Source: Bacteroides sp. | GTDB lineage: Bacteria > Bacteroidota > Bacteroidia > Bacteroidales > Bacteroidaceae | Reading direction: 5' to 3' | DNA: 64,000 nucleotides | Assembly (NCBI GenBank): GCA_019416685.1 | Contig: DXWV01000055.1 | Span: forward strand, 62,001-126,000 | Shown: positions 52,329 to 61,027 of the stretch, in pieces | Layout: every line of letters starts with the position of its first letter | Numbering within the stretch: position 1 is the stretch's first letter | Notes under the pieces: generated by a model | Databases searched by the model: none | What the model saw: the letters and a program-made list of their open reading frames with translations, nothing else | Told to the model about the DNA's origin: nothing | Translations under genes and position numbers: made by a program

Positions 52329-54779
52329 TTATTCAATTGTTATTATTGCTGTAGGAATACCTTCGGCTTTTACCGCAACAACCGATTTTCCTTTGGGTTG
52401 GCGAACGCGGATACCTGCACGCCCGTTGCATGCCTGTACTTTGCGCGATCCCATAGCAGTGCCTTGATTTTGTATCAACTCACCATCACCTGCTATTTCA
52501 AAATGAATGAACATGCGGGAATCCAGACAGCGAACTCCATTGGTATCCAATAGTTGTACTGATACTTCAAACAGATCATCTCCACAAGGCGTGGCAGTAA
52601 GTTGCATGGTAGCTTCCGTTCCCCACTTCTCCGTCTGATATTCAAAAGATATTTCGTCTGCGATATTTTCCTTACCGATAGAAACAGCCTTAACCATATT
52701 CTTCCCGGTATTCAAAGGTACATTCCAGCGTAGTCCGGCAGCAGGAAAATCCTGACTGTTGCGCCTTTTTACTCCCAGGCTCACTCCATTAACGAAAAGT
52801 TCTACTGAAGGGCAGTTTGAATAAACCAGTATCTCTTTCTCCTCACCCTCATTTCCCCAACGTACCGGCCAACTGTGACCATAAATATGTATCATAGGTT
52901 TCTTTGTCCAATAAGACTGGAATACATAGTAGCTTTCTTTCTTCGTAAAGTCACGCTCTACAACCCCTTTCTGGTTCATATATGGTACCGGATTCTCGGG
53001 ACGTATCGGAGTAGAGAAATCTTTAAAAGGCCAATATGCCGCTCCTGTCAACCAAGGCATATTCTCCTGTTCTTTCAGGTGCCAGTCAATCAGCTTTACA
53101 ATATACGTTTCACTCCAATCCCCCTTTTTAAGCACTTGTGCCGAACCATTCAGTGCTGCATCAGCATCGCTTTCACCTGCTTTACGAATGGCTGCCACCA
53201 CCTCGGCATGACGTCCGGCATGGCTGTCACCTCCCCACTCTACGTGCAGAAAATGTTTCACATTTTCCATCTCAGCAAAAGACATCTCCTGATAATCGGT
53301 ATAATTTCCCCGATACCAACCCGCCCAGATAGAAGGCGAATAAACATCAACAATATCACTACAGAAGGCACAACGGCGAATGGCTGTCTTACGACTATCA
53401 TCCAACTGATGTGAAAGAGTGTGAAGCTCACTCATCAACGAGCGAATCTCTCCCTGATTAAATGTTTCAAAATCATTCGGCCAGTCATTCTCGTTTCCGA
53501 GTCCCCAGATGATCACGGCAGGATGATTACGGTGTTGTTCTATCATGTCTGTCAACATGTGTTTGGCTTGTGAACGGTACTTTTCTCCACCTACCCCTCC
53601 ACGGCACCAGGGAATTTCCTCCCATACCAGGATACCCAGACTGTCACAGAGGTTAAGGATTATTTCTGACTGCTGATAATGTCCCAGACGAATAAAATTA
53701 ACCCCCATCTCTTTCATCATCTGCATCTCTTGTCGCATCTGATCTTCGGTCATGGCAGCAGCTACCCCCGCATGATCTTCATGCCGGTGTGTACCACGTA
53801 ATAGTAATCGACGTCCATTCAAATGAAACGGACCTTTTTCTATAAATTCAAATGTACGGAAACCAAAATGTTCGGAAGCAGTAACTACCTGTTCATTGGC
53901 ACGCACAGTAACCTCACACGTATAAAGCTGTGGGTTATCCACATCCCATACCTGAGGCTTTTTTAACGTGGCATCGGCAAGGCAGAACTCGCCGAGAGGA
54001 GTGACTTCATCCTGTTTGCCGGATAGTACCACGTTTCCCTGAGAGTCTTTCACGCGCCATTCAACAATAGCTTTTCTTACATCCGAAGGATTATAAAAGA
54101 AAGAATTTATTTTCAGTGTTGCCTGCTTCAATTTCTGATCCAAAACCGGCTCTATCTTCAGCGAAGCTATAGAAACCTCCGGAAGATAAACCAGATTGAG
54201 ATAACGGTAAATACCTCCATAAAGATTAAAATCGGAAAGGTCCGAAGGAATCATTTCGGCATCACGCGTATTGTCACAACGGATACTCAAAGGGACACAT
54301 CCTCCAAAACGCTCTGCCTCTTTACTGGCAAGGAACGTGTTTACGGCATCTGTTATATCTACATTCCAGCTATCATAGCCACCTGTATGGCACGCCACTT
54401 TAGTCATATAGATATAAACTTCAGTCTTTTGTCCCGCTCCTTCAAATTCGAGCAGGATACGGCCGTTTTTATAGGGATTGTCTATCGTGAGTTGTGTCTT
54501 ATACCAGCCCGGTCCCTGATAGTAATTTACATCCGGATCTACTGCATCTTCTGCATTAAAGCAATGTGGAAGAGTTACTTTTGTCCAAATGGGTGATTCT
54601 TCCGGTTGTCCGGCTTTCATGGGTCTAACAAGTTCCCATACACTACCCACATCCTGTCGGAGGAATTCCCAGTTATCCGTTAAACGAAGTTTTTGTGACT
54701 GCGTCACGGGAACCTTTGCAACAAGATTCCCGCTCAGCAGCATCAAACTAACTAATAAACCAACAATTGTATTTTTCAT
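52329..54779 (-). CDS. GH2 glycoside hydrolase (beta-galactosidase/beta-glucuronidase type)
   Basis: 816 residues, secreted. Domain order: jelly-roll sugar-binding (about 30-200), Ig-like (about 205-310), TIM barrel (about 315-610), C-terminal Ig-like domains. Acid/base E430 lies in GLGNENDWP and nucleophile E514 in HVEWGGD. RGTHRHEDHAGVAAAM is the GH2 signature near the barrel start. The C-terminal 'DUF4982-like' segment (VYSNCPSVELFVNGVSLG) is usual in Bacteroides members. It removes a beta-linked sugar from oligosaccharides; substrate not deducible. It lies 12 nt after GH88, same operon. Confidence 0.9.
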   Translation of the reverse strand: MKNTIVGLLVSLMLLSGNLVAKVPVTQSQKLRLTDNWEFLRQDVGSVWELVRPMKAGQPEESPIWTKVTLPHCFNAEDAVDPDVNYYQGPGWYKTQLTIDNPYKNGRILLEFEGAGQKTEVYIYMTKVACHTGGYDSWNVDITDAVNTFLASKEAERFGGCVPLSIRCDNTRDAEMIPSDLSDFNLYGGIYRYLNLVYLPEVSIASLKIEPVLDQKLKQATLKINSFFYNPSDVRKAIVEWRVKDSQGNVVLSGKQDEVTPLGEFCLADATLKKPQVWDVDNPQLYTCEVTVRANEQVVTASEHFGFRTFEFIEKGPFHLNGRRLLLRGTHRHEDHAGVAAAMTEDQMRQEMQMMKEMGVNFIRLGHYQQSEIILNLCDSLGILVWEEIPWCRGGVGGEKYRSQAKHMLTDMIEQHRNHPAVIIWGLGNENDWPNDFETFNQGEIRSLMSELHTLSHQLDDSRKTAIRRCAFCSDIVDVYSPSIWAGWYRGNYTDYQEMSFAEMENVKHFLHVEWGGDSHAGRHAEVVAAIRKAGESDADAALNGSAQVLKKGDWSETYIVKLIDWHLKEQENMPWLTGAAYWPFKDFSTPIRPENPVPYMNQKGVVERDFTKKESYYVFQSYWTKKPMIHIYGHSWPVRWGNEGEEKEILVYSNCPSVELFVNGVSLGVKRRNSQDFPAAGLRWNVPLNTGKNMVKAVSIGKENIADEISFEYQTEKWGTEATMQLTATPCGDDLFEVSVQLLDTNGVRCLDSRMFIHFEIAGDGELIQNQGTAMGSRKVQACNGRAGIRVRQPKGKSVVAVKAEGIPTAIITIE

Positions 54780-54791
54780 ATTACACCGCTT

Positions 54792-56021
54792 TTACAATAC
54801 AGCGTTTCCTTCTTTTTCCAGTTTAGATTTTCTGAGTAAGGCCTCAAGGAAATAATAGTCTGCATAGACAATGGGAACATCTATCTCCGACTTATGAGGA
54901 GCAGAACCTGTACTGTGAAGTAAAAGGAAGCCACGATCACCATTCAATGCTGCACGATAACTCTTGCTCAAGTTACTGACAATCGTATCGGCCCATCTTT
55001 TATACTGTACAGCATTATCTTTGTCGTACATAGAAAGCTCATACAGTGCACAAGCTATAACAGCCGCCGCCGAAACGTCTCTCGGTTCGTCAGGAATATT
55101 AGGAGCATTGAAATCCCAATAAGGAATCAGATCTTCAGGAAGTGTCTTGCTGGTAAAAATATAGTTGGCAATATGTTTGGCCTGTTCTAAAAATTCCGGA
55201 AGATTCGTCTCACGGTAACACATAGTATAGCCATATAATCCCCATGCCTGCCCACGTGCCCAGGCAGATTCATGCGCATATCCCTGATGTGTGTTCTTTT
55301 TCAGAACCTCTCCGCTGATTGTATCATAATCAATTACATGATACGAACTATAATCGTCACGGAAATGATTCTTCATCGTCGTACGTGCATGGTTTACAGC
55401 GATGTCATAAAATTCTTCCCGGTTGGTTTGTTTGTAAGCCCAAAACAGCAGCTCCAGATTCATCATATTATCAATAATAACAGGACACTGCCATTTATCT
55501 TTATTGTGATCCCATGAACGAATACAACCCACATTGGGTTTATACCGGGTAATCAGTGTTTCAGCCGATTCAATGAGTATTCCTTTATAGTCAGAGTTAT
55601 GCGTCAAACGGTATCCGTTACCAAAACTGCAGAACACTTTAAAACCCATATCATGCGTACGTCCATTAGTCTTTTCACGCTCAATAGGCGCGGTAAATTC
55701 TTCAGCTTTCTGTCGCCAATATTCATTGCCGGTATATTCATACATATACCACAATTCTCCCGGAAAAAATCCGCTGCACCAATCCCGCGAAGCTACAAGA
55801 TGCAATGAACCATCCGGTTCAATATTACGAGGGCTGACTAACATCTTCTCTTTTTGCTCTTCTGTAAATGCTGACTTCACCTGGTCTATTTCCGAAAAGG
55901 CGAAATTCAATTGCCCGGAAGCAAAATCGAAGTTATCTTTTAACACATCCACCGGTTGGGTAGTTCGGCTACATGCGCCGCATACTATCATTAATGATAG
56001 CAGTCCTGTTTTGATTTTCAT
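54792..56021 (-). CDS. GH88 unsaturated glucuronyl hydrolase
   Basis: 409 residues from the ATG at 56019-56021, which gives a proper lipoprotein signal (MKIKTGLLSLMIVCGACSR, Cys17). GH88 features: RDWCSGFFPGELWYMYEYTG, D124 in RTHDMGFKVFCSFGNGY and D184 in VIIDNMMNLELLFWA, the two catalytic aspartates; HQGYAHESAWARGQAWGLYGY; DVSAAAVIACALYELS. It adds water to 4,5-unsaturated glucuronyl ends of lyase products. First gene of the GH88-GH2-beta-helix operon, driven by one of the strongest regulon modules. Confidence 0.92.
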   Translation of the reverse strand: MKIKTGLLSLMIVCGACSRTTQPVDVLKDNFDFASGQLNFAFSEIDQVKSAFTEEQKEKMLVSPRNIEPDGSLHLVASRDWCSGFFPGELWYMYEYTGNEYWRQKAEEFTAPIEREKTNGRTHDMGFKVFCSFGNGYRLTHNSDYKGILIESAETLITRYKPNVGCIRSWDHNKDKWQCPVIIDNMMNLELLFWAYKQTNREEFYDIAVNHARTTMKNHFRDDYSSYHVIDYDTISGEVLKKNTHQGYAHESAWARGQAWGLYGYTMCYRETNLPEFLEQAKHIANYIFTSKTLPEDLIPYWDFNAPNIPDEPRDVSAAAVIACALYELSMYDKDNAVQYKRWADTIVSNLSKSYRAALNGDRGFLLLHSTGSAPHKSEIDVPIVYADYYFLEALLRKSKLEKEGNAVL

Positions 56022-56050
56022 GGTTATTTTATAATTTATTTTGTCCAATG

Positions 56051-56116
56051 CAAAAATAGGCTATTAGCCTGAGTCGGGTTTATATTATTATTCCATAGGT
56101 TTGCACTATTATCCCA
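56051..56116 (-). promoter_or_regulatory. regulon promoter module, GH88-GH2 operon
   Basis: -7 box TATTTTTG (56051-56058, minus), half-sites TTATTATTCCA (56085-56095) and CTATTATCCCA (56106-56116). The two half-sites agree in 9 of 11 bases; the operator is very like that of the PL38 operon. Confidence 0.78.
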
Positions 56117-56159
56117 ATCTTGGGTTTGAGACAAAAAAAAACTTATTTTTCAAGCCTGT

Positions 56160-56897
56160 TCAGCCTATATTCAACGTACACAACATCTCCGACAAAGCCG
56201 CCGGGGTCAGTTGTTGTGCAGCATCGGACAAAGCCTCCTGCGGGCAACAATGTGATTCAATAAACAATCCGTCCACTTTCAGAGATAGCGCCTCCTGGCA
56301 GATCTGAAGCAATAATTCACGTTTTCCTGCAATATGGCTGGGGTCACAATAAACAGGTACACCAGGAACACGGTTACGAAGTTCTTTCATCTGATCCCAC
56401 AACGGAGAATTGCGGTAAGGAGCATTGTCTACCAGGCAAAAGCCTCTATGTATGGCACCAATGCGCTTTACCCCGGCATGTTGCAGGCGTTCGATAGCTC
56501 CTATCCATAATTCCAGATCGGGAGAAACAGGGTTCTTTACCCATACCGGAATATCTGTTCCATGTAATGCCTCGGCAAGTTCATGCATCATAAACGGATT
56601 CACTGTAGTACGCGCCCCGATCCAAAGCATATCCAACCCGGCATTTAAGGCGGCTTCTACATGTGAAGGCAATGCCACTTCAGTCATCACCCGCATACCT
56701 AAAGTTTGCTGTATCTCTTTCATCCATGCCAATCCTTTCTCGCCCACTCCCTCAAATGTTCCGTAGTGAGAACGAGGTTTCCACAACCCTGCACGCAATG
56801 TCCGGATACCTGCTGCCCGTAGTTGGGTTGCAGTCTGTATCATTTGTTCGCGAGTCTCAGCACTACAAGGACCCGCAATAAGTTCTATTTTATCCAT
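56160..56897 (-). CDS. stand-alone DAHP synthase-like protein (class I, AroG/KdsA fold)
   Basis: 245 residues, cytoplasmic. It opens with ELIAGPCSAETREQM; LRAGLWKPRSHYGTFEGVGEKGL and VYCDPSHIAGKRELL are the PEP/metal-site motifs of the Bacteroidota DAHP synthase that is normally fused to chorismate mutase (about 350 residues). Here the mutase domain is absent. The predicted reaction is PEP plus erythrose 4-phosphate to DAHP. It sits between a giant secreted protein and GH88 rather than with aromatic genes, so a changed substrate (another short aldose phosphate) is possible. It lies downstream of a long inverted repeat. Confidence 0.8.
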   Translation of the reverse strand: MDKIELIAGPCSAETREQMIQTATQLRAAGIRTLRAGLWKPRSHYGTFEGVGEKGLAWMKEIQQTLGMRVMTEVALPSHVEAALNAGLDMLWIGARTTVNPFMMHELAEALHGTDIPVWVKNPVSPDLELWIGAIERLQHAGVKRIGAIHRGFCLVDNAPYRNSPLWDQMKELRNRVPGVPVYCDPSHIAGKRELLLQICQEALSLKVDGLFIESHCCPQEALSDAAQQLTPAALSEMLCTLNIG

Positions 56898-56919
56898 ATA
56901 ATATTCGGTTTTATTTCAC

Positions 56920-57002
56920 CACAGAGTAACACAGAGTTCCACAGAGTTTATTATTGTTAAGAATCATAAGTAGTACTCTGTGGAACTCTGTGTTACTCTG
57001 TG
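56920..57002. terminator. 28-bp perfect inverted repeat with CACAGAGT periodicity
   Basis: Left arm 56920-56947 and right arm 56975-57002 are exact complements, built of repeated CACAGAG steps, with a 27-nt loop. It starts 8 nt after the stop of the HzsA-like gene and fills the gap to the DAHP-synthase-like gene, so it probably ends or processes the transcript. A similar half element is at about 50570. Confidence 0.75.
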
Positions 57003-57010
57003 ATGAACTC

Positions 57011-60000
57011 TTAGTCTTCTATAATCACACGGAAGCCAACATTATAAACCTTCTGCCAGGGCAGATAAGCTTTCCGGTAATAAGATGTACATGTTTTGGG
57101 ATGTTCCGTCCATGATCCGCCACGGGCTACCTTTTCTGTACCGGTACCGTCTTGCGCTTTCTCACTATACGGATAAGGCATATAGTCAGAACGGGTCCAT
57201 TCGGCTACATTACCCTGCATATCATACAATCCCCAGGGGTTAGCCTGATAACTGCCACCTTTTACCATCAGCATATTTCCATCATCCACTCCATTCTCTT
57301 TCGGCTGGTATGTATAATACTTATACCAACTGTCATTCGGGCTCATTGGCTGTGGATTCACACCACGTACGGCAGCTTTATTCAACTGCATATCGGCCAG
57401 ATTCTCAAACTTGGCAAAGTCCGTATTCAAGGAGCCATACCAAAAATCATCATCACTACCAGCCCGGCAAGCCCACTCCCACTGCATCTCTGTAGGCAGG
57501 GCCACATTCAATCCGGTCTTTTCACTCAACTTCTTACAGAAGTCCATTGCTTCCTGCCAACTTACACGGATAGCAGGTTGTTCCGGATTATTAGCCGGAT
57601 AACCTTCGTGTACGTGATCTTTCCAAAGCTGACCAATGAAACGACTGTTGTGGTCAGGGAAGATAGTACGGAATTGTTCATTGCTTACCTCTATCTCACC
57701 CATCCAGAAAGCTTTCTTTACAACCTGTTTGCTTACCGGAGAATAATCGGAATGTCCGCGGTTACTACCCATTATGAAGGAACCAGCCGGAACTCGTACA
57801 AAATTCATCCGGATACCAGGAGCAAGTTCAATGCTCTTCCGCGTCTCTGTTTCTTTGCTCAACATTGCTTTGGCAGTCGTAGCATCGAACGGCCAGCCTT
57901 TCAGCTTCACCTCTTTGTCTTTATATTCTTTACGTTCAGGCTTCACGGCAGCAGGTTTTTCCTGTTTGCTCAAATAGTCGGCATACGAACGGATTTCGGC
58001 TTTCCAGTCTACACCCGAACCGGCATATTTCTCTGTCAATTCCGTGCGGCGGCTGATCTGCTCTACCCCTTTGAATACATTGGCTTTAAACTTGCCATGA
58101 TAAGGTGCATTGAAATCAATCCAGTTGTACAAGGTCTGCCATTCTTTGTCTGTCAGTTCTACACCATGATGTCCTTTCTTCAATAACTTTATAAGCGGAC
58201 TCACAGAAGCATGATATTCATACGGATTCAGCACTTCTATTTCGGCTTCCGGTCCCTGACGATATACAAACGGATGAAGATTCAGATAGCTTTCACCAAA
58301 TCCGGTAAACTTATCAATACGTCCTCCGGTAAAATCAACCAATTTACTATCACCATTATGACAAGCTACACAAGCACGGTCAAGTACGGGCTGTACTTCC
58401 AGATCAAAAGTAAAGGAACGCTGTCCACCTTCGGGTTTCGTTATAACATGGGGAGCAATCTGTGAGGCTATCACACGTTTAGGAATAGGAATCTGGTTCT
58501 GGTCCTCATGACAACCGATACAAGAAACTGTTTCACCCGGCATACCGGTCAACCAGCTACGCATCCACTGAATAGCACGTCCTTCACTGTCCAATGGCTG
58601 AAGTGAAATAGGCGTATTGGCAGGTATTTTGAACATGGCAGAACCATCTTCTTCCACCGGAACCGTACCCAGTAGGCGTTTGATATCCCAACCACTCTGT
58701 ACACCCTGTGCCCAATGATCGGACGGAGTTTTATTGTAAGCATACTCATAAGAAAGTACACGGAATGCCTTCACTGTACCACGAGGCACACCTTGTAAAC
58801 CTTCACCTTCGTAAATATCCTGAATGAATACTGTAGCTTCCTTATCACCCGGTTTAATCTTTTCCGGAATAACAGGAGGCGTCGGTGTTTTCTTTACAGG
58901 TATCGGACAAATTAATCCTTCGCCTTCATATTCGGCTATCAGAGTCAGATTATCGAATACATCTATCAGATAAATACCCCATAATGCATTCTCATTCAGT
59001 TTGGCTGCTACCAGGAAGTATTTATCATTCAACGGATAAGGCTTAATAAACTGAGGCCATACACCATCTACCAGACGGTCCTTCACAATCGGTTCAATTT
59101 TACGATCTCTGAAAGGAAGTTCCTGTAACATGCCTTTTTCCGATTTGCGGCTCTTAGCCGGATCAAAAATCATCAGACGACCGGAACGGGTTACACCATG
59201 GTGACCGGAGATGACACCTACAAACTTAGAGGTATTGCCCGGAAGTGGTTTCGCATCGAAAGTACTGTTCGGGAAATAAGAACCACTACCATAAAGTGAT
59301 TTCTGCTCAGTACCATCCGGATTCATATGCATCACAAAACGTGAAAAGTAATGCGTCAGATCGGTATACTCCCAACGGGTATACATGACACGCCCATTAT
59401 TCATCACTGTCGGTGCCCAGTTGGCATCCTGGTCAAAAGTAAGACGACGCAAAGAGTTATCTTTCGGATCATACAGACACATATTACCAACTTCATCATT
59501 ACCATTTACACAAGGCACACCATTGTACCCTATATTAGAGACTGCAATCATCTTACCGGAAGGCAGATAAGTAGCGTCAAAAAATTCAAGATCAGGTTCC
59601 AAGTCTGGAATCATCTTTTTCAGTCCTTTACCATCTACACCTACCTCAAACACCTGCCAGCGTTTGTCGGTATCAACCATAGAGAACAATATACGGTCGG
59701 CATCCCAATGCAATTTAAGATCAGGAAGAGACGAACCGTTAGTTGGTTTAAAAATCGTTCTCGACTTAATATCGCCACGAAGATTTGACAACTCAGCAAT
59801 CTCAGCATCAAAACCTCCACGGGAAGCAGAAGTCTGATTAGACCAGTTGTTATTTTGGGTTCCCAATGCACGAGGTGTAGCCTGACGGGCGGTAGTACCT
59901 ATTTTATAACGACCTACAATCAATTTGTCAACATCCAGTTCTGGATTAGCCAGCAAGATATCCCGTTTCAGTTTCAGCGCTTTATTGGCAGTCTCCAATG

Positions 60001-61003
60001 AAGCGGGCTGATTGGTATAAATATCGTTGAATCCCCTTCCGATAAGCATTTTCAGTTCTGCCAACCGGGTTTGGTTAGTTGTCTGATCAAAACCTTTATA
60101 CTGTTTCATATCATTTACAGCTTCCTCAATAGCGCGGATATTGATCCATGCCAGAGCCTCCTGCAATTGATAAACATTCATTGCATCCTGAGCCAAATTC
60201 AAATAGCCAATAACCTGTTCGTCCAATGCAGGTTTTTGAGATATCTGTTGCAACAAAGCATTAAAATGTTTCGGTTCATCCAAAAGCCTGATGACAGATT
60301 CTGCAACGTGTTTCTCAATACTTGTATCATACGTAGTCACCAACGCTTTCATATCTCCCCCTGCAAAAGGTAGAAACAAAGCAGCTTCCGCAGGATAGTC
60401 GTTCACTATCTTACCGGCTGCTTCACTACCCGTAATACCTTGTACGCGGAAAATAACCGAACCATTTGAAGAACGGTTCTCCAATCCTATTTCTGCTTCA
60501 AAACGCACATACTTCTTGTCCAACGGAACAATAATCTGTGCATTCCCACCTGTCATAATAGTGCGGTCATAAGTTTTTCCCTGCATCGTAACAGCAGCAT
60601 TCTTAGCGTTTACATTGTAACGCAAGCCACCACTGGTACCTTTTTTAAAGGTGTTTTTCAGTTCATTTAACCATACAGAAGAACCATCGGCAGCAATCAG
60701 CCGGGCATTTGCCCATACCGGCTGATCGTCAGAAGTACCGTCCACCGTACTCCAGGTGTAAAGCACCATTTCGTCCAGTCCGCTGATATCAGCAGAGAAA
60801 GGCTCTGCTGCCGCTTTCGACTTAATCACTTTAGAAGCGACTGGACGAAGCGTTTTTTGCATCTGTACATCAGCCTGACTCTTTGCCCGGGCGATACTTT
60901 CTGCCCAGGTAGCAGGTTCAGCTACCTTTGTCCTTTTTTTCTGTGCAAAAACAGAAAGGGACAATGCCATGCAAACGGACATTATTACTATTTTCTTATT
61001 CAT
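57011..61003 (-). CDS. giant secreted HzsA-like di-heme protein fused to a SUMF1 domain
   Basis: 1330 residues with a signal peptide (to VFAQK). Domains by eye: NPCBM-like carbohydrate-binding module (about 70-190: VDGTSDDQPVWANARL...KYVRFEAEIGLENRSSNGSVIFRVQ); helical region (about 230-350); TolB/HzsA-like propeller (about 400-740); HzsA-middle-domain-like part (VFIQDIYEGEGLQGVPRGTVKAFRVLSYEYAYN); two c-type heme sites, C828-C831-H832 (CIGCH) and C878-C881-H882 (CVACH); then a SUMF1/FGE-like domain to the end (FVRVPAGSFIMGSNRG; ALPTEMQWEWACRAG; GGSYQANPWGLYDMQGNVAEWTRSDY). Heme needs export and the Ccm system. A redox step on a sugar or uronic acid is plausible but unproven. Confidence 0.82.
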   Translation of the reverse strand: MNKKIVIMSVCMALSLSVFAQKKRTKVAEPATWAESIARAKSQADVQMQKTLRPVASKVIKSKAAAEPFSADISGLDEMVLYTWSTVDGTSDDQPVWANARLIAADGSSVWLNELKNTFKKGTSGGLRYNVNAKNAAVTMQGKTYDRTIMTGGNAQIIVPLDKKYVRFEAEIGLENRSSNGSVIFRVQGITGSEAAGKIVNDYPAEAALFLPFAGGDMKALVTTYDTSIEKHVAESVIRLLDEPKHFNALLQQISQKPALDEQVIGYLNLAQDAMNVYQLQEALAWINIRAIEEAVNDMKQYKGFDQTTNQTRLAELKMLIGRGFNDIYTNQPASLETANKALKLKRDILLANPELDVDKLIVGRYKIGTTARQATPRALGTQNNNWSNQTSASRGGFDAEIAELSNLRGDIKSRTIFKPTNGSSLPDLKLHWDADRILFSMVDTDKRWQVFEVGVDGKGLKKMIPDLEPDLEFFDATYLPSGKMIAVSNIGYNGVPCVNGNDEVGNMCLYDPKDNSLRRLTFDQDANWAPTVMNNGRVMYTRWEYTDLTHYFSRFVMHMNPDGTEQKSLYGSGSYFPNSTFDAKPLPGNTSKFVGVISGHHGVTRSGRLMIFDPAKSRKSEKGMLQELPFRDRKIEPIVKDRLVDGVWPQFIKPYPLNDKYFLVAAKLNENALWGIYLIDVFDNLTLIAEYEGEGLICPIPVKKTPTPPVIPEKIKPGDKEATVFIQDIYEGEGLQGVPRGTVKAFRVLSYEYAYNKTPSDHWAQGVQSGWDIKRLLGTVPVEEDGSAMFKIPANTPISLQPLDSEGRAIQWMRSWLTGMPGETVSCIGCHEDQNQIPIPKRVIASQIAPHVITKPEGGQRSFTFDLEVQPVLDRACVACHNGDSKLVDFTGGRIDKFTGFGESYLNLHPFVYRQGPEAEIEVLNPYEYHASVSPLIKLLKKGHHGVELTDKEWQTLYNWIDFNAPYHGKFKANVFKGVEQISRRTELTEKYAGSGVDWKAEIRSYADYLSKQEKPAAVKPERKEYKDKEVKLKGWPFDATTAKAMLSKETETRKSIELAPGIRMNFVRVPAGSFIMGSNRGHSDYSPVSKQVVKKAFWMGEIEVSNEQFRTIFPDHNSRFIGQLWKDHVHEGYPANNPEQPAIRVSWQEAMDFCKKLSEKTGLNVALPTEMQWEWACRAGSDDDFWYGSLNTDFAKFENLADMQLNKAAVRGVNPQPMSPNDSWYKYYTYQPKENGVDDGNMLMVKGGSYQANPWGLYDMQGNVAEWTRSDYMPYPYSEKAQDGTGTEKVARGGSWTEHPKTCTSYYRKAYLPWQKVYNVGFRVIIED

Positions 61004-61027
61004 ATCAGTTATGTATTAGTTTGAGGA

